NCBI RefSeq assembly: GCF_000423825.1
Contig: NZ_AUIS01000004.1
Span: 145,351 to 209,350, forward strand
Length of the DNA stretch: 64,000 nucleotides
Reading direction: 5' to 3'
Source: Thermithiobacillus tepidarius DSM 3134
Lineage (GTDB): Bacteria; Pseudomonadota; Gammaproteobacteria; Acidithiobacillales; Thermithiobacillaceae
The position numbers and the translations under genes are program-made. The number at the start of each line of letters is the position of its first letter. The stretch's first letter is position 1. Shown one piece after another: positions 42,882 through 51,986 of the stretch. The notes beneath the pieces are model-generated. The model was not told where the DNA came from and did no database searches. It was given only the letters and a program-made list of their open reading frames with translations.

Positions 42882-43520
42882 GTGGTGAACGCGAATTTGA
42901 CTCACGGAGAACAGATGCAGCAGGCCAAGTCCTTCTTCAGCCGCTTCGGCAGGCCCATCCTGGCGGCCGTGCTGGTGGCGGCCCTCGCGGGCGCCGGCTA
43001 TTGGGGCTACAAGAGCTACCGGACGCAGCAGAACGAGAAGGCCTCGACCCTCTTCAGCCAGATGACCCAGCAGTATGAGCAGAAGAATGCCAAGTCGGCC
43101 CGGGCCAACGCGGAAAAGCTGAGCAAGGACTATGATGGCACCACTTACGCCATGCTGGCGCAGCTGTATCTGGCGCGCATGGACGTGGACGCGGGCAACA
43201 TCGCCCAGGCCGCCGCGCGGCTGGCCAAGCTCAAGCAGGCGGATCTGCCCACCGGCTTCGACCGCTTCGCCGCGCTGACCCTGGCCCGCATTCACCTCGG
43301 CCAGGGCAAGGCCGCCGACGCCCTGAAGGATCTGCAGAGCCTCAATCCCGGCGAATTCGCGGCCGAATACGAGGAGCTGCGCGGCGACGCGTACCTGGCC
43401 CTCAAGCGTCCGGCCGATGCGCGCAAGGCCTACCAGGCCGCGCTGGCGAAGCTGGATCAGAACGATCCCTACCGCGCCATCGTGCAGCTCAAGCTGGATG
43501 ACCTCGGGGAGGCTGCCTGA
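42882..43520 (+). CDS. yfgM: YfgM-family TPR membrane protein (periplasmic chaperone at the translocon)
   Basis: 212 residues. Start is GTG at 42882 (or 42885) after a GAGG site. The N-terminal part has one membrane span (GRPILAAVLVAALAGAGYWGY, about 25-45), then a periplasmic TPR-like helical domain to the end. YfgM is an ancillary partner of the SecYEG translocon with PpiD. The yfgM-bamB-der order is conserved in Gammaproteobacteria and supports the assignment. Confidence 0.9.
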   Translation: MVNANLTHGEQMQQAKSFFSRFGRPILAAVLVAALAGAGYWGYKSYRTQQNEKASTLFSQMTQQYEQKNAKSARANAEKLSKDYDGTTYAMLAQLYLARMDVDAGNIAQAAARLAKLKQADLPTGFDRFAALTLARIHLGQGKAADALKDLQSLNPGEFAAEYEELRGDAYLALKRPADARKAYQAALAKLDQNDPYRAIVQLKLDDLGEAA

Positions 43521-43523
43521 GCC

Positions 43524-44696
43524 ATGCCGAAGCGCTCCCGCGGTCTCGCCACTGCCGTCGCTGTCCTGGTCCTCGGCTCCGCCCTCAGCGGTTGCGGCAT
43601 GTTTTCCGGCGGGCCGGCCAAGCTGGCCAAGCCCACTCCCGTGACGGCCGCGGACCAGCGCGTCAAGCTGAGCACGGCGTGGCAGGCGCGCTTGTACGGC
43701 GGCTGGCGGGTGGATCCGTACCAGGCGACCCAGGTCGCCGTCGCGGGCGACCGCATCGTCGTGGGCGACAGCCGCGGCAACGTGATCGCCCTCAACGGCG
43801 CGGGCCGGGAGCTGTGGCGCCGGCAGCTGGATGGGCGCATTTCCGCCGGCGGCACCATTGCCGGCGACCGAGTGTACGTGGGCAATGACGCCGGCTTCGT
43901 GACCGCCTTGTCCCTGAGCCAGGGGCAGGTGCTCTGGCGCAGCGCGCTGAGCTCCGAAGTGATCACGCGCGTGGTGCCGGCGGGAGATCGCCTGCTGGCG
44001 CAAACCAACGACGGCAAGCTCTGGTCCCTGAGCGCCAAGGACGGCGCTCAGCAGTGGTCCTACTCGGCCACCATTCCCTCCCTGAGCCTGCGCGGGGCGG
44101 CCACGCCGCTGGCAGACCAGGACACGGTCTATGCCGCATTTTCCAGCGGCGAGCTGGCGGCCCTCGACGCCCGCGACGGTCACCTGCTGTGGCAGGTACC
44201 CGTCGCCACGCCGCGCGGGCGCACGGAGCTGGAGCGCCTGGTGGATGCCGACGCCACGCCCGTGCTCATGGGCGACAGCATCATCGCAGGCACTTACCAG
44301 GGCAAGCTGGGCGCCTTCAACCGCAGCTCGGGCGCGGAAAGCTGGAGCCGGGACATGTCCGTCTTCAATCCGCTGCTGCTGGCCAACGACCGGCTTTACC
44401 TGACCGACGCGCAGGACGTCCTCTACGCCATCGATCCGCGCACCGGCGCCACTCTGTGGCGCAACGACCAGATCCAGGGACGCGGCGTGACCGGTCCGGC
44501 GCTGGTCCAGGGCACCTTGCTGGTGGGCGACCGCGCCGGCTATCTCTTTGCCTTCGACCCCGAGAGCGGACGCCGCATCGGCCAAGCGCGCATCGCCGCC
44601 ACCGGCCTGCAGAGCGCCCCGGTGGCCTTCGGCGACGGTGCCCTGGCCCTGAGCCGGGAAGGCAGTCTGTACCGGCTGCGGGTTGCCAGGCGCTGA
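43524..44696 (+). CDS. bamB: outer membrane assembly lipoprotein BamB
   Basis: 390 residues. Lipoprotein signal with Cys24 (GSALSGCGMFSG), then an eight-bladed PQQ-type beta-propeller with repeats such as GAGRELWRRQLDGRISAGG, GHLLWQVPVATPRG and TGATLWRNDQIQGRGVTG. BamB binds BamA in the complex that inserts outer-membrane beta-barrels. It follows yfgM by 3 bases, thus one transcript. Confidence 0.96.
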   Translation: MPKRSRGLATAVAVLVLGSALSGCGMFSGGPAKLAKPTPVTAADQRVKLSTAWQARLYGGWRVDPYQATQVAVAGDRIVVGDSRGNVIALNGAGRELWRRQLDGRISAGGTIAGDRVYVGNDAGFVTALSLSQGQVLWRSALSSEVITRVVPAGDRLLAQTNDGKLWSLSAKDGAQQWSYSATIPSLSLRGAATPLADQDTVYAAFSSGELAALDARDGHLLWQVPVATPRGRTELERLVDADATPVLMGDSIIAGTYQGKLGAFNRSSGAESWSRDMSVFNPLLLANDRLYLTDAQDVLYAIDPRTGATLWRNDQIQGRGVTGPALVQGTLLVGDRAGYLFAFDPESGRRIGQARIAATGLQSAPVAFGDGALALSREGSLYRLRVARR

Positions 44697-44788
44697 GCGG
44701 CAGCAGCCGGCACTTTCGAGTGTCTAATTAAGCATCTCCCATTCAACCTGCGGCATCCACCCACGGACGCCGCCAAGTGTCATTCATT

Positions 44789-46153
44789 ATGCAACCGATC
44801 ATCGCCCTGGTGGGCCGGCCCAACGTGGGCAAGTCCACGCTCTTCAACCGGCTGACCAAGAGCCGCGACGCCCTGGTGGCGGACCTGCCCGGCCTGACCC
44901 GCGACCGCCAGTACGGTACCGGCAAGATGGGCGAGCGCGCCTACCTGGTGGTGGATACGGGCGGCTTCGAGCCGGAGCAGAAGGAGGGCATCGTCGCCGA
45001 GATGGCCCGCCAGACCCGCGCTGCCATCGACGAGGCCGACGTGGTGATCTTCGTGGTGGACGCGCGCACCGGCCTGCACCCCGAGGACGAGGAGATCGCC
45101 GCCTATCTGCGCCGCAGCGGCCGGCCGGTCTTCCTGGCGGTCAACAAGGCCGAGGGGCTGGGCGATCAGTTTCCCGCTGCCGACTTCCATGCCCTGGGGC
45201 TGGGCGAGCCCGAGCCCATCTCCGCCGCCCACGGCAGCGGCGTGGCCGAGCTGATGGCCCGCGTGCTGCCGGCCCTGCCGCAGGAGGCCGAGGCGGCGCC
45301 CACGGCCCAGGGGCCGCGCATCGCCGTTCTGGGCCGCCCCAACGTGGGCAAATCCACCCTGGTCAACCGCATGCTGGGCGAGGAGCGCGTCATCGTCTAC
45401 GACATGCCCGGCACCACCCGCGACAGCATCTACATCCCCTTCGAGCGCCATGGCAAGCAGTACGTCATGATCGACACCGCCGGCGTGCGCCGCCGGGCCC
45501 GGGTCCAGGGCGGCATCGAGAAGCTGAGCGTGATCAAGACGCTCAAGGCCCTGGAAGACGCCACGGTGGTCATCCTGGTGCTGGACGCCCGCAGCGAGAT
45601 CAGCGAGCAGGACGCCCATCTGGCCGGCTTGGCGCTGGAGATGGGGCGGGCCATCATCGTGGCCGTGAACAAGTGGGACGGCCTGGAGCAGCATCAGCGC
45701 GAGTGGATCAAAGGGCAGTTGGAGCGGCGCCTGCCGTTCCTGACCTATGCGCCGGTGCACTTCATCAGCGCCCTGCACGGCACCGGCGTGGGCGATCTCT
45801 ACAAGAGCATCGACAAGCTGGCCGCCGGTGCCGAGCGGCACTTCAGCACCGCCCAGCTCAACAAGATCCTGGCCGACGCCGTCGCCGCCCATCAGCCGCC
45901 CTTGGTGCGCGGTCACCGCATCAAGCTGCGCTACGTGCACCAGGGCGGCCATAACCCGGTGACCCTGGTGGTGCACGGCTCGCGGGTGGATGAGCTGCCC
46001 GATGCCTACCGGCGCTATCTGGAAGCCACCTATCGCAAGGTGCTCAAGCTGGAGGGCGTGCCCGTGCGCCTGGTCTTCAAGCAGGGCGAAAACCCCTTCG
46101 CGGCCCGTCCGGCGCCGCGCCCCGCCGCCCGACGCAAGCCGGCCAGGCGCTGA
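44789..46153 (+). CDS. der: ribosome-assembly GTPase Der (EngA)
   Basis: 454 residues from the ATG at 44789; a GTG 12 bases upstream is less likely. Two tandem GTPase domains, each with GRPNVGKS (residues about 8-15 and 180-187), [12 protein letters not shown] and [12 protein letters not shown] switch motifs, VNKAEG and VNKWDG specificity loops, then a KH-like domain and a basic tail. It is needed for 50S maturation. Confidence 0.98.
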   Translation: MQPIIALVGRPNVGKSTLFNRLTKSRDALVADLPGLTRDRQYGTGKMGERAYLVVDTGGFEPEQKEGIVAEMARQTRAAIDEADVVIFVVDARTGLHPEDEEIAAYLRRSGRPVFLAVNKAEGLGDQFPAADFHALGLGEPEPISAAHGSGVAELMARVLPALPQEAEAAPTAQGPRIAVLGRPNVGKSTLVNRMLGEERVIVYDMPGTTRDSIYIPFERHGKQYVMIDTAGVRRRARVQGGIEKLSVIKTLKALEDATVVILVLDARSEISEQDAHLAGLALEMGRAIIVAVNKWDGLEQHQREWIKGQLERRLPFLTYAPVHFISALHGTGVGDLYKSIDKLAAGAERHFSTAQLNKILADAVAAHQPPLVRGHRIKLRYVHQGGHNPVTLVVHGSRVDELPDAYRRYLEATYRKVLKLEGVPVRLVFKQGENPFAARPAPRPAARRKPARR

Positions 46154-46256
46154 GCCCGCCTGCGCGGTCCGCGCCGCAGGCGTCGGCCCGCGGCTGGTGC
46201 TGGCATGGCCCGCCGCCAGCATAGAAAAAAGCTCGTCGGCCCATCCCGGAGCCTGC

Positions 46257-47030
46257 ATGTTCTTCCTGAAAAAGCTCGTCGCGCCCTTGTTCTTTCCGGT
46301 GCCCCTGCTGCTGCTCGCGCTGCTGGCGGGCCTGGCGCTGCTGTGGTTCACGCGGCGCCGCCTGGGGTTGACCCTTGCTTCCCTGGCGGCGGCCGTGCTC
46401 GTCCTGCTCAGCTACGGCCCGGTCGCCAACGCCCTCCTGGCGCCGCTGGAACACCGCTACCCGCCCTTCGATCCCGCCGCGCTGCAAGATCCCGCCGCGC
46501 CGCCGATCCGCTGGGTGGTGGTGCTGGGCGGCGGGCAGGTGTCCGATCCGCGCGTGCCGGCCACCAGCCAGCTCACGGCTTCCTCTCTGGCCCGGCTGGT
46601 GGAGGGCATCCGCCTGCAGCGCCAGTTGCCTGGCACCCGGCTGCTGCTGTCCGGCGGACCGGTCTTCAATCCGGTGGCCGAGGCCGACGGCATGGCGCGG
46701 CTGGCGCTTGCCCTGGGCGTGCCGCAGGCGGATCTGGCGCTGGACCGGCTGTCCATGGACACGGAAGAGCAGGCGCGCCGGCTCCAGCCCATCCTCGGCC
46801 GCGACCGCTTCGTGCTGGTCACCTCCGCCGCCCACATGCCGCGCGCCGTGGCGCTGTTCCGAAAGCGGGGCCTGGCGCCGATCCCCGCGCCCACCGACTA
46901 CCTGGCCAAGGAGCCGCAGGCCTTCAGTCCCGCCATGCTGTATCCCGGCGCCATGAGCCTGCGCAAGGCGGAGCGCGCGGCCTACGAATATCTGGGCCTG
47001 GCCTGGGCCGCGCTGCGCGGCGCCGTGTGA
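46257..47030 (+). CDS. DUF218 envelope protein, ElyC-like
   Basis: 257 residues from ATG 46257 (CCGGAG 6 bases before). Two N-terminal membrane spans (about 10-32 and 36-60) lead to a periplasmic DUF218 domain with WVVVLGGGQVSDPR, TRLLLSGG and VLVTSAAHMPRAVALFRK. E. coli ElyC, the nearest relative I recall, supports peptidoglycan assembly at low temperature. Family is clear; the exact orthologue is less so. Confidence 0.85.
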   Translation: MFFLKKLVAPLFFPVPLLLLALLAGLALLWFTRRRLGLTLASLAAAVLVLLSYGPVANALLAPLEHRYPPFDPAALQDPAAPPIRWVVVLGGGQVSDPRVPATSQLTASSLARLVEGIRLQRQLPGTRLLLSGGPVFNPVAEADGMARLALALGVPQADLALDRLSMDTEEQARRLQPILGRDRFVLVTSAAHMPRAVALFRKRGLAPIPAPTDYLAKEPQAFSPAMLYPGAMSLRKAERAAYEYLGLAWAALRGAV

Positions 47031-47096
47031 GCGGCTGCGGCCGCCGTTCAGCTCCGTTACACTGCTGAGGCCCAAGCTTGTGATGCGGTGATTGCT

Positions 47097-47654
47097 ATGT
47101 CGCGATGGAAACCCAGCAAGGCGGAGCTCCTGGCCGCCGCCGGCAAGACCGTGCCCGACGTGATCGCGCCCGGCCTGCGGGTGCTGTTCTGCGGGATCAA
47201 CCCAGGGCTCTACTCGGGCGCCACCGGCCATCACTTCGCGCGGCCCGGCAACCGCTTCTGGCCGGCCCTGCACGCCGCCGGCTTCACGTCCCGGCTGCTG
47301 GCGCCGCACGAGGAGCAGGAATTGTTGGACTGCGGTTGCGGCATCACCAACTTGGTGGAGCGGGCCACGGCGACGGCGGCCGACCTCGCGGCGGCGGAAC
47401 TGGCCGCCGGCCGGCCGCGCCTGGAGGCCAAGGTGCGTCGCTATGCCCCGCGCTTCGTCGCCGTGCTGGGGGTCGGCGCCTACCGCAGCGCCTTCGGCCG
47501 CCGACAGGCCGGCCTGGGCCCGCAGGCGGAGCGGCTCGGGGAGGCGATGCTGTGGGTGCTGCCCAACCCCAGCGGCCTGAACGCCCACTATCAGCTCGAC
47601 GAGCTCGCCGCCCTGTTCCGCGAACTGCGCCTTGCCGCCGAAGCCACGGGCTGA
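47097..47654 (+). CDS. mug: G/U mismatch-specific DNA glycosylase Mug
   Basis: 185 residues from ATG 47097 (GTG 9 bases earlier also possible). Uracil-glycosylase superfamily: motif 1 LFCGINPGLYSGATGHHFA with the catalytic Asn, aromatic FARPGNRFWPAL and motif 2 VLPNPSGLNAHY. It removes uracil or ethenocytosine opposite guanine. Isolated gene, weak ribosome site. Confidence 0.93.
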   Translation: MSRWKPSKAELLAAAGKTVPDVIAPGLRVLFCGINPGLYSGATGHHFARPGNRFWPALHAAGFTSRLLAPHEEQELLDCGCGITNLVERATATAADLAAAELAAGRPRLEAKVRRYAPRFVAVLGVGAYRSAFGRRQAGLGPQAERLGEAMLWVLPNPSGLNAHYQLDELAALFRELRLAAEATG

Positions 47655-47780
47655 GCTGTTCCGGCAACGCCGCGCCGGTCCATGGGCAAAAGGTCCCTTG
47701 GCGCCGGATGCGCCCGCATCCATGCTGGCTCTTTGTGCGTTGATCTGCACCGTTCGCCCGATCCGCGCCTAGGAGGCAGC

Positions 47781-48644
47781 ATGGCCCCGTCCCATACCCT
47801 CTCCCTGCCCGGCAGCGCCAATGCGGCGGAGCTGGCGCAGGGTTCCATCTTTTTCGTGGGCACCGCCACCACCGTGATCCGCTATGGCGGCCTTACGCTG
47901 CTCACCGATCCCAACTTCCTGCATGCCGGCGATCACGCCCATCTGGGCTACGGCATCACCACCGAGCGCCTGACCGATCCGGCCGTCGAGGTCGAAGCCC
48001 TGCCGCCCCTCGATCTGTGCGTGCTGTCCCACATGCACGGCGATCACTGGGATCACGTGGCGGAGGCGAAGCTGCCCAGGACGCTGCCCATCGTCACCAC
48101 CCGCCATGCCGCCCGCGTCCTGGCGCACAAGGGCTTCGGCAAGGCACAGGGGCTCGCCACCTGGGACAGCCTCCTGCTGCGCAAGGGGGAAGTGTGGCTG
48201 CGTATCACCGCCATGCCCGGCCGCCACGCTCCCGGCGTGCTGAGCACGCTGCTGCCGCCGGTGATGGGCAGCCTGCTGGAGTGGGGCGCCGACGGGGAGG
48301 AGGCGCCGCGCCTGCGGCTCTACATCACCGGTGATACGCTGCTCTACGAAGCGATCGAGGAGATTCCCCGGCGCTATCCGCGCATCGACCTTGCCCTGCT
48401 GCACCTGGGCGGCACGCGCGTGCTCGGCCTGCTGGTCAGCATGGATGCCAGGCAGGGCGTGCAGATCCTGCGCCTCATCCGCCCGCGCACGGCCATCCCG
48501 ATCCATTACAACGACTATACTGTATTCAAATCCCCGCTGGCGGACTTCATGAAGGCGGTGGCGGAGGCGGGGCTGGACACCGAAGTCCACTATCTGCACC
48601 ACGGCGACACCTACCGCTTCGAGGTGCTGGCATCCGGCCGCTAG
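47781..48644 (+). CDS. MBL-fold metallo-hydrolase (UlaG/YtnP-like)
   Basis: 287 residues, ATG after AGGAGG. Metallo-beta-lactamase motif HMHGDHWDH at about 105-113, a later lone histidine (PGRHAPG), the aspartate ITGDTLLYE and closing histidine IPIHYNDYTVF. The form IFFVGTATTVIRYGGLTLLTDPNF is that of the beta-lactamase-like superfamily of unknown substrate, related to UlaG and NAPE-PLD-type enzymes. Likely binds two metal ions. Confidence 0.85.
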   Translation: MAPSHTLSLPGSANAAELAQGSIFFVGTATTVIRYGGLTLLTDPNFLHAGDHAHLGYGITTERLTDPAVEVEALPPLDLCVLSHMHGDHWDHVAEAKLPRTLPIVTTRHAARVLAHKGFGKAQGLATWDSLLLRKGEVWLRITAMPGRHAPGVLSTLLPPVMGSLLEWGADGEEAPRLRLYITGDTLLYEAIEEIPRRYPRIDLALLHLGGTRVLGLLVSMDARQGVQILRLIRPRTAIPIHYNDYTVFKSPLADFMKAVAEAGLDTEVHYLHHGDTYRFEVLASGR

Positions 48645-48673
48645 GCAGGCCAGGGCAAGGGGAGGGCACGAGC

Positions 48674-49042
48674 ATGCTGGACCACATCGGCATTCGGGTG
48701 GCTGACTATCAGCGCAGCAAGTCCTTCTACGAGCAGGCCCTGCGCCCCCTGGGCTACGCGCTGCGGCTGGAATTCGACAGCGAGGCGGCCGGCTTCGGCG
48801 TGGATGGGCATCCGGATTTCTGGATCGGCCGGGACGGCTCGGGTCCGGGGATGGCTCACGTGGCCTTTGTCAGCCCCGACCGGGCCACGGTGACGGCCTT
48901 CTACCAGGCGGCCCTGGCGGCGGGCGGCACCGACAACGGCGGGCCGGGGCTGCGGCCCCAGTACCACCCCGATTATTACGCCGCCTTCGTGCTCGATCCC
49001 GACGGCAACAACATCGAAGCCGTCTGCCATCGGCCCGAGTAG
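48674..49042 (+). CDS. VOC (glyoxalase/bleomycin-resistance) family protein
   Basis: 122 residues, one VOC domain made of two beta-alpha-beta-beta-beta halves. Metal residues fit His4 (LDHIGIRV), the central His (GMAHVAFVS) and the C-terminal Glu (NNIEAVCH). Possible lyase, dioxygenase or metal-binding resistance protein; the substrate is not readable. It follows the MBL gene by 29 bases. Confidence 0.85.
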   Translation: MLDHIGIRVADYQRSKSFYEQALRPLGYALRLEFDSEAAGFGVDGHPDFWIGRDGSGPGMAHVAFVSPDRATVTAFYQAALAAGGTDNGGPGLRPQYHPDYYAAFVLDPDGNNIEAVCHRPE

Positions 49043-49140
49043 GCGGATGGCACAGCGCGCCGCGCAGGCCGGGTGCCGGGCCTGCGCGGCGCGACCACGT
49101 TGCGGCACCGCCAGAACCATGCAAAGGAGCAGGCAGTACG

Positions 49141-49647
49141 ATGAGAATGGCCAGACAAGCGGCATACTTCCTTTCCGTGATCCTGATGAGCCTGACCTTG
49201 GCGGCGACCGCCCGGGCCGCGGAAATCAATGACGCCGACGCCCTGCGCGGCATGAAGACCGGTAAGGGCGTGTTCCTGGTGGACATCGGCGATCCCAACA
49301 AGCTCGCCTTCTACCTGGAAGTCATCCAGGGCACCCACGCCGGCTTCGTGCGCCAGGGGGTGAAGCCCGATCTCATCCTGGTCTACATCGGCCCGAGCGT
49401 GCGCTATCTCACCACGGCGCCGGACGCCGATACCGCACTGGAGCACGAGGACGCCCTCAAGCGCATCGCCGCGTCCGTGCGGGCCCTTAAGGCCCTCGGC
49501 GTCAGGCAGGAGATCTGCGCCGTGGCCACCAAGGCCTTCAACATCGACAACGCCACCGTGCTGCCGGAGCTCAAGCTGGTGGGCGACGGCTTCATTTCCC
49601 TGATCGGCTACCAGAATCAGGGTTATCATCTGGTGCCGGTATTCTGA
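49141..49647 (+). CDS. periplasmic DsrE/DsrF-like protein
   Basis: 168 residues. A signal peptide with cleavage after about residue 26 (AATARA) precedes a DsrE-like alpha/beta fold: VFLVDIGDPNKLAFYLEVIQ, LILVYIGPSVRYL, the helix DALKRIAASVRALKALGV and the sheet GDGFISLIGYQNQGYHLVPVF. Cytoplasmic DsrE relays sulfur; exported relatives occur in sulfur-using bacteria. Only one cysteine is visible (EICAVATKA), in the usual persulfide-carrier position. Function is inference. Confidence 0.75.
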   Translation: MRMARQAAYFLSVILMSLTLAATARAAEINDADALRGMKTGKGVFLVDIGDPNKLAFYLEVIQGTHAGFVRQGVKPDLILVYIGPSVRYLTTAPDADTALEHEDALKRIAASVRALKALGVRQEICAVATKAFNIDNATVLPELKLVGDGFISLIGYQNQGYHLVPVF

Positions 49648-49656
49648 GAGGGGCAG

Positions 49657-50196
49657 ATGGATAGTCAGCCGTTTTCCTTCTGGCTGCTGCCCGGCGACGC
49701 GGAAAGGACGCAACTGGCGCAGCTCATCCGCGACCTGGCCGCCCGCCACGGCAGCCGCCCCTTCGCGCCGCACGTCACCATCTACGGCGGGGTGCATACC
49801 CCACAGGATGACCTGCCGGAGATCCTGCGCCAGGCGGTCCGGGGCCTCGGACCCATGGCGCTCAGGGTTCGCGGCCTGGATTGCACCGACCAGTTCTTCA
49901 AGAGCCTCTTCATCGACCTGGCGGAGCATCCCGCCCTCACCCTGCTGTCCCAGCGGGTAAGGGCGGCGCTGGCCCGGCCGGTGGATTACCAATTGCAGCC
50001 GCACCTGAGCCTCATCTACGCGGACCTGCCCGCGGCCGACAAGCGCCGCATCATCGACAGCCTGTCTCTCGATCTGGAGGAGATCCGCTTCGACGAAGTG
50101 GCGCTGGTGACGCCGGCCGACCCCGCCCGGGGCTGGCATGACATCGAAGGATGGCAATTCCCCTGGCGCTGTCGGCTGGACGATGCCAGCGCCTAG
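49657..50196 (+). CDS. 2H phosphodiesterase (cyclic phosphodiesterase/2'-5' RNA ligase fold)
   Basis: 179 residues. The two HxT/S motifs of the 2H superfamily are PHVTIYGG (about 44-51) and PHLSLIYADLP (about 110-120). Enzymes of this fold act on 2',3'-cyclic phosphates, on ADP-ribose cyclic phosphate or on RNA ends. It starts 9 bases after the DsrE-like gene, suggesting one transcript. Substrate not known. Confidence 0.85.
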   Translation: MDSQPFSFWLLPGDAERTQLAQLIRDLAARHGSRPFAPHVTIYGGVHTPQDDLPEILRQAVRGLGPMALRVRGLDCTDQFFKSLFIDLAEHPALTLLSQRVRAALARPVDYQLQPHLSLIYADLPAADKRRIIDSLSLDLEEIRFDEVALVTPADPARGWHDIEGWQFPWRCRLDDASA

Positions 50197-50220
50197 CCTG
50201 CCCAGTGCGCGGGCGCATTT

Positions 50221-50247
50221 TGTAGGAGCGGGCAAGCCCGCTCCCAC
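50221..50247. repeat. REP-like palindrome
   Basis: TGTAGGAGCGGGCAAGCCCG followed by CTCCCAC: a near-perfect palindrome with GAGCGGGC/GCCCGCTC arms. Lies in the 367-base gap 50197-50563, which shows no gene. Confidence 0.85.
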
Positions 50248-50430
50248 GTCTCTGCGCGTGCTCGTTGCCTGCCAGCTCGGTGCAATGCGATGGCACAAAG
50301 GGATGGCGCGTATTCTCCATCCCGCATGTGGCTTGGCACCACGCTCGCCCCGGATACCTCACCCGCCCGGGAGCGCGCAGGGCGAGGTCCCGCCGTGGCT
50401 GCTCCCCAATCCGGCTCGTGCCCATGATGC

Positions 50431-50454
50431 GTAGGAGCGGGCTTGCCCGCGATC
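50431..50454. repeat. REP-like element
   Basis: GTAGGAGCGGGCTTGCCCGC then GATC, the same family in the common GCTTGC form. GCGGGC/GCCCGC stem with TT loop. Confidence 0.85.
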
Positions 50455-50563
50455 GGCTGTCCTGCCTAAGACGAAATATCCATGTGCCTGCCAGGCGCGA
50501 CAGCTATGCTCCCCGACTCGTGCGCCGCTGCCGCTTGCAGCGGCGGGGCAGAGGAGGGGCTGC

Positions 50564-51388
50564 ATGGCGGAGCGTTTGCTTGGGGTGAGATGGACCATCG
50601 GCGATGTCAGCGAGCGCGGTTTCGAGGCGCTGCGCCTGTCCCTCTGGGGAGCTTGGCGCTTGTTCGGGCCGGAGGCCGAGTACGTGGTCTGCGTCAACTG
50701 CATCCCGCTGGCGGAAGCCCGCGCCCGGACGGGCGAGGTGCCCGGTGCGGTACGCTGGTACGACGCCAACGGCGACCTGCCGGCCTTTTTGGCGCCCCAT
50801 TTCGACGGCGGCCTGGCGGAGGGAGTGGGCTGGAAGCTGGCACCGCTGCGCTGCTTTCCAGATCGCTGCGAGCTGGCCCTCGACAACGACTGCATCCTCT
50901 GGCAGATGCCTGGCGGCTTGGCCCAGTGGTTGGCCGCCGACGATCCGCAGGCCTGCCTTCTGGCCGAGGACGTACGCGCCTGCTTCGGCCAGTTCGCCGA
51001 TTTGTGCGGCCCGGCGCCCCGCAACTCGGGCATCCGCGGCCTGCCGCCCGGCTTCGACCTGCAGGCCGCCCTGCAGCGGGTGCTGCAAGCGCAGCCCGTC
51101 ACCCTTGCCTCGGAACTGGACGAGCAGGGACTGCAGGTGGCTGCGCTGTCGCGCGGGAGCGACCCGTTCCTGGTCACCGTCGATGAGGTCAGCATCTGCT
51201 CGCCTTTCCCGCCGCACCTGCCGGCCCTCGGCCGCTGTGGCGCCCACTTCGTCGGGCTCAACGTCAAGCAGGCGGACTGGCAGCTGGACGGCCGGCCTGC
51301 CGTGGAGCACATCCAAGAGCATTGGCAGAGGCATCGGGCGGCGCTCTACGAGTGGGTCGGCATTCCCATGCCGCCGCACGTCGGTTGA
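50564..51388 (+). CDS. hypothetical protein, glycosyltransferase-like
   Basis: 274 residues, not recognised. The layout (RLSLWGAWRLFGPEAEYVVCVNC, then CELALDNDCILWQMPGGLAQW with a possible DxD metal motif at DND, then LAEDVRACFG and GIRGLPPGFDL) resembles a GT-A fold glycosyltransferase, but no family signature is firm. No membrane span or signal peptide. Ribosome site is modest. It is followed 50 bases later by the DUF421 gene. Confidence 0.65.
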   Translation: MAERLLGVRWTIGDVSERGFEALRLSLWGAWRLFGPEAEYVVCVNCIPLAEARARTGEVPGAVRWYDANGDLPAFLAPHFDGGLAEGVGWKLAPLRCFPDRCELALDNDCILWQMPGGLAQWLAADDPQACLLAEDVRACFGQFADLCGPAPRNSGIRGLPPGFDLQAALQRVLQAQPVTLASELDEQGLQVAALSRGSDPFLVTVDEVSICSPFPPHLPALGRCGAHFVGLNVKQADWQLDGRPAVEHIQEHWQRHRAALYEWVGIPMPPHVG

Positions 51389-51438
51389 GCGGTGCTGATT
51401 CACCGGAGCTCCGTGGCGACTGCAAGGGGGGAGGGCTG

Positions 51439-51978
51439 ATGGTCAGCGAAGTCTTTTTCAGCGGCTGGTCGGCCCTCGGGCGCGTGCTGGTGGTTGGCGT
51501 GTCGGCCTATGTCGCCCTGGTCGTCCTGTTGCGGTTGTCCGGCAAGCGCACCCTCTCCAAGATGAATGCCTTCGATCTCGTCGTCACGGTGGCGCTCGGC
51601 TCGACCCTGGCTACGGTCTTGCTGTCCAAGGACATCGCTTTGGCCGAAGGGGTGCTGGCCTTCGCCGTGCTCATCTTCCTGCAGCTTGCCGTGACTTGGC
51701 TGTCGGTCCGCTCATCGCACGTGCTGCACTTCGTCAAGGCGGAACCGGCCCTGCTGTTTCACCGCGGCCGTTTTCTGCGGCAGGCCATGCGGCGCGAGCG
51801 CGTGACCGAGCCGGAGATTCGCGCCGCCGTGCGCGCGCAGGGCATTGCCCGCTTGGAAATGGTGGAGGCGGTGGTGCTGGAAACGGACGGCAGCTTCACC
51901 GTGGTGCCGCGGCAGGAGCAGGCGGCCGACGCCTCCGCGCTGGCGAATGTGGCGCGGCCGGCGGCGAGTCCGGACTGA
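51439..51978 (+). CDS. DUF421 (YetF-like) membrane protein
   Basis: 179 residues from the ATG at 51439 (GGGGGGAGGG upstream). Three membrane segments in the first 85 residues, including LRLSGKRTLSKMNAFDLVVTVALGS, the family hallmark, then a cytoplasmic domain with LFHRGRFLRQAMRRERVTEPEIRAAVR. YetF-like proteins are found next to spore or stress genes in other bacteria; molecular role not known. Confidence 0.88.
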   Translation: MVSEVFFSGWSALGRVLVVGVSAYVALVVLLRLSGKRTLSKMNAFDLVVTVALGSTLATVLLSKDIALAEGVLAFAVLIFLQLAVTWLSVRSSHVLHFVKAEPALLFHRGRFLRQAMRRERVTEPEIRAAVRAQGIARLEMVEAVVLETDGSFTVVPRQEQAADASALANVARPAASPD

Positions 51979-51986
51979 GGCGCAGC

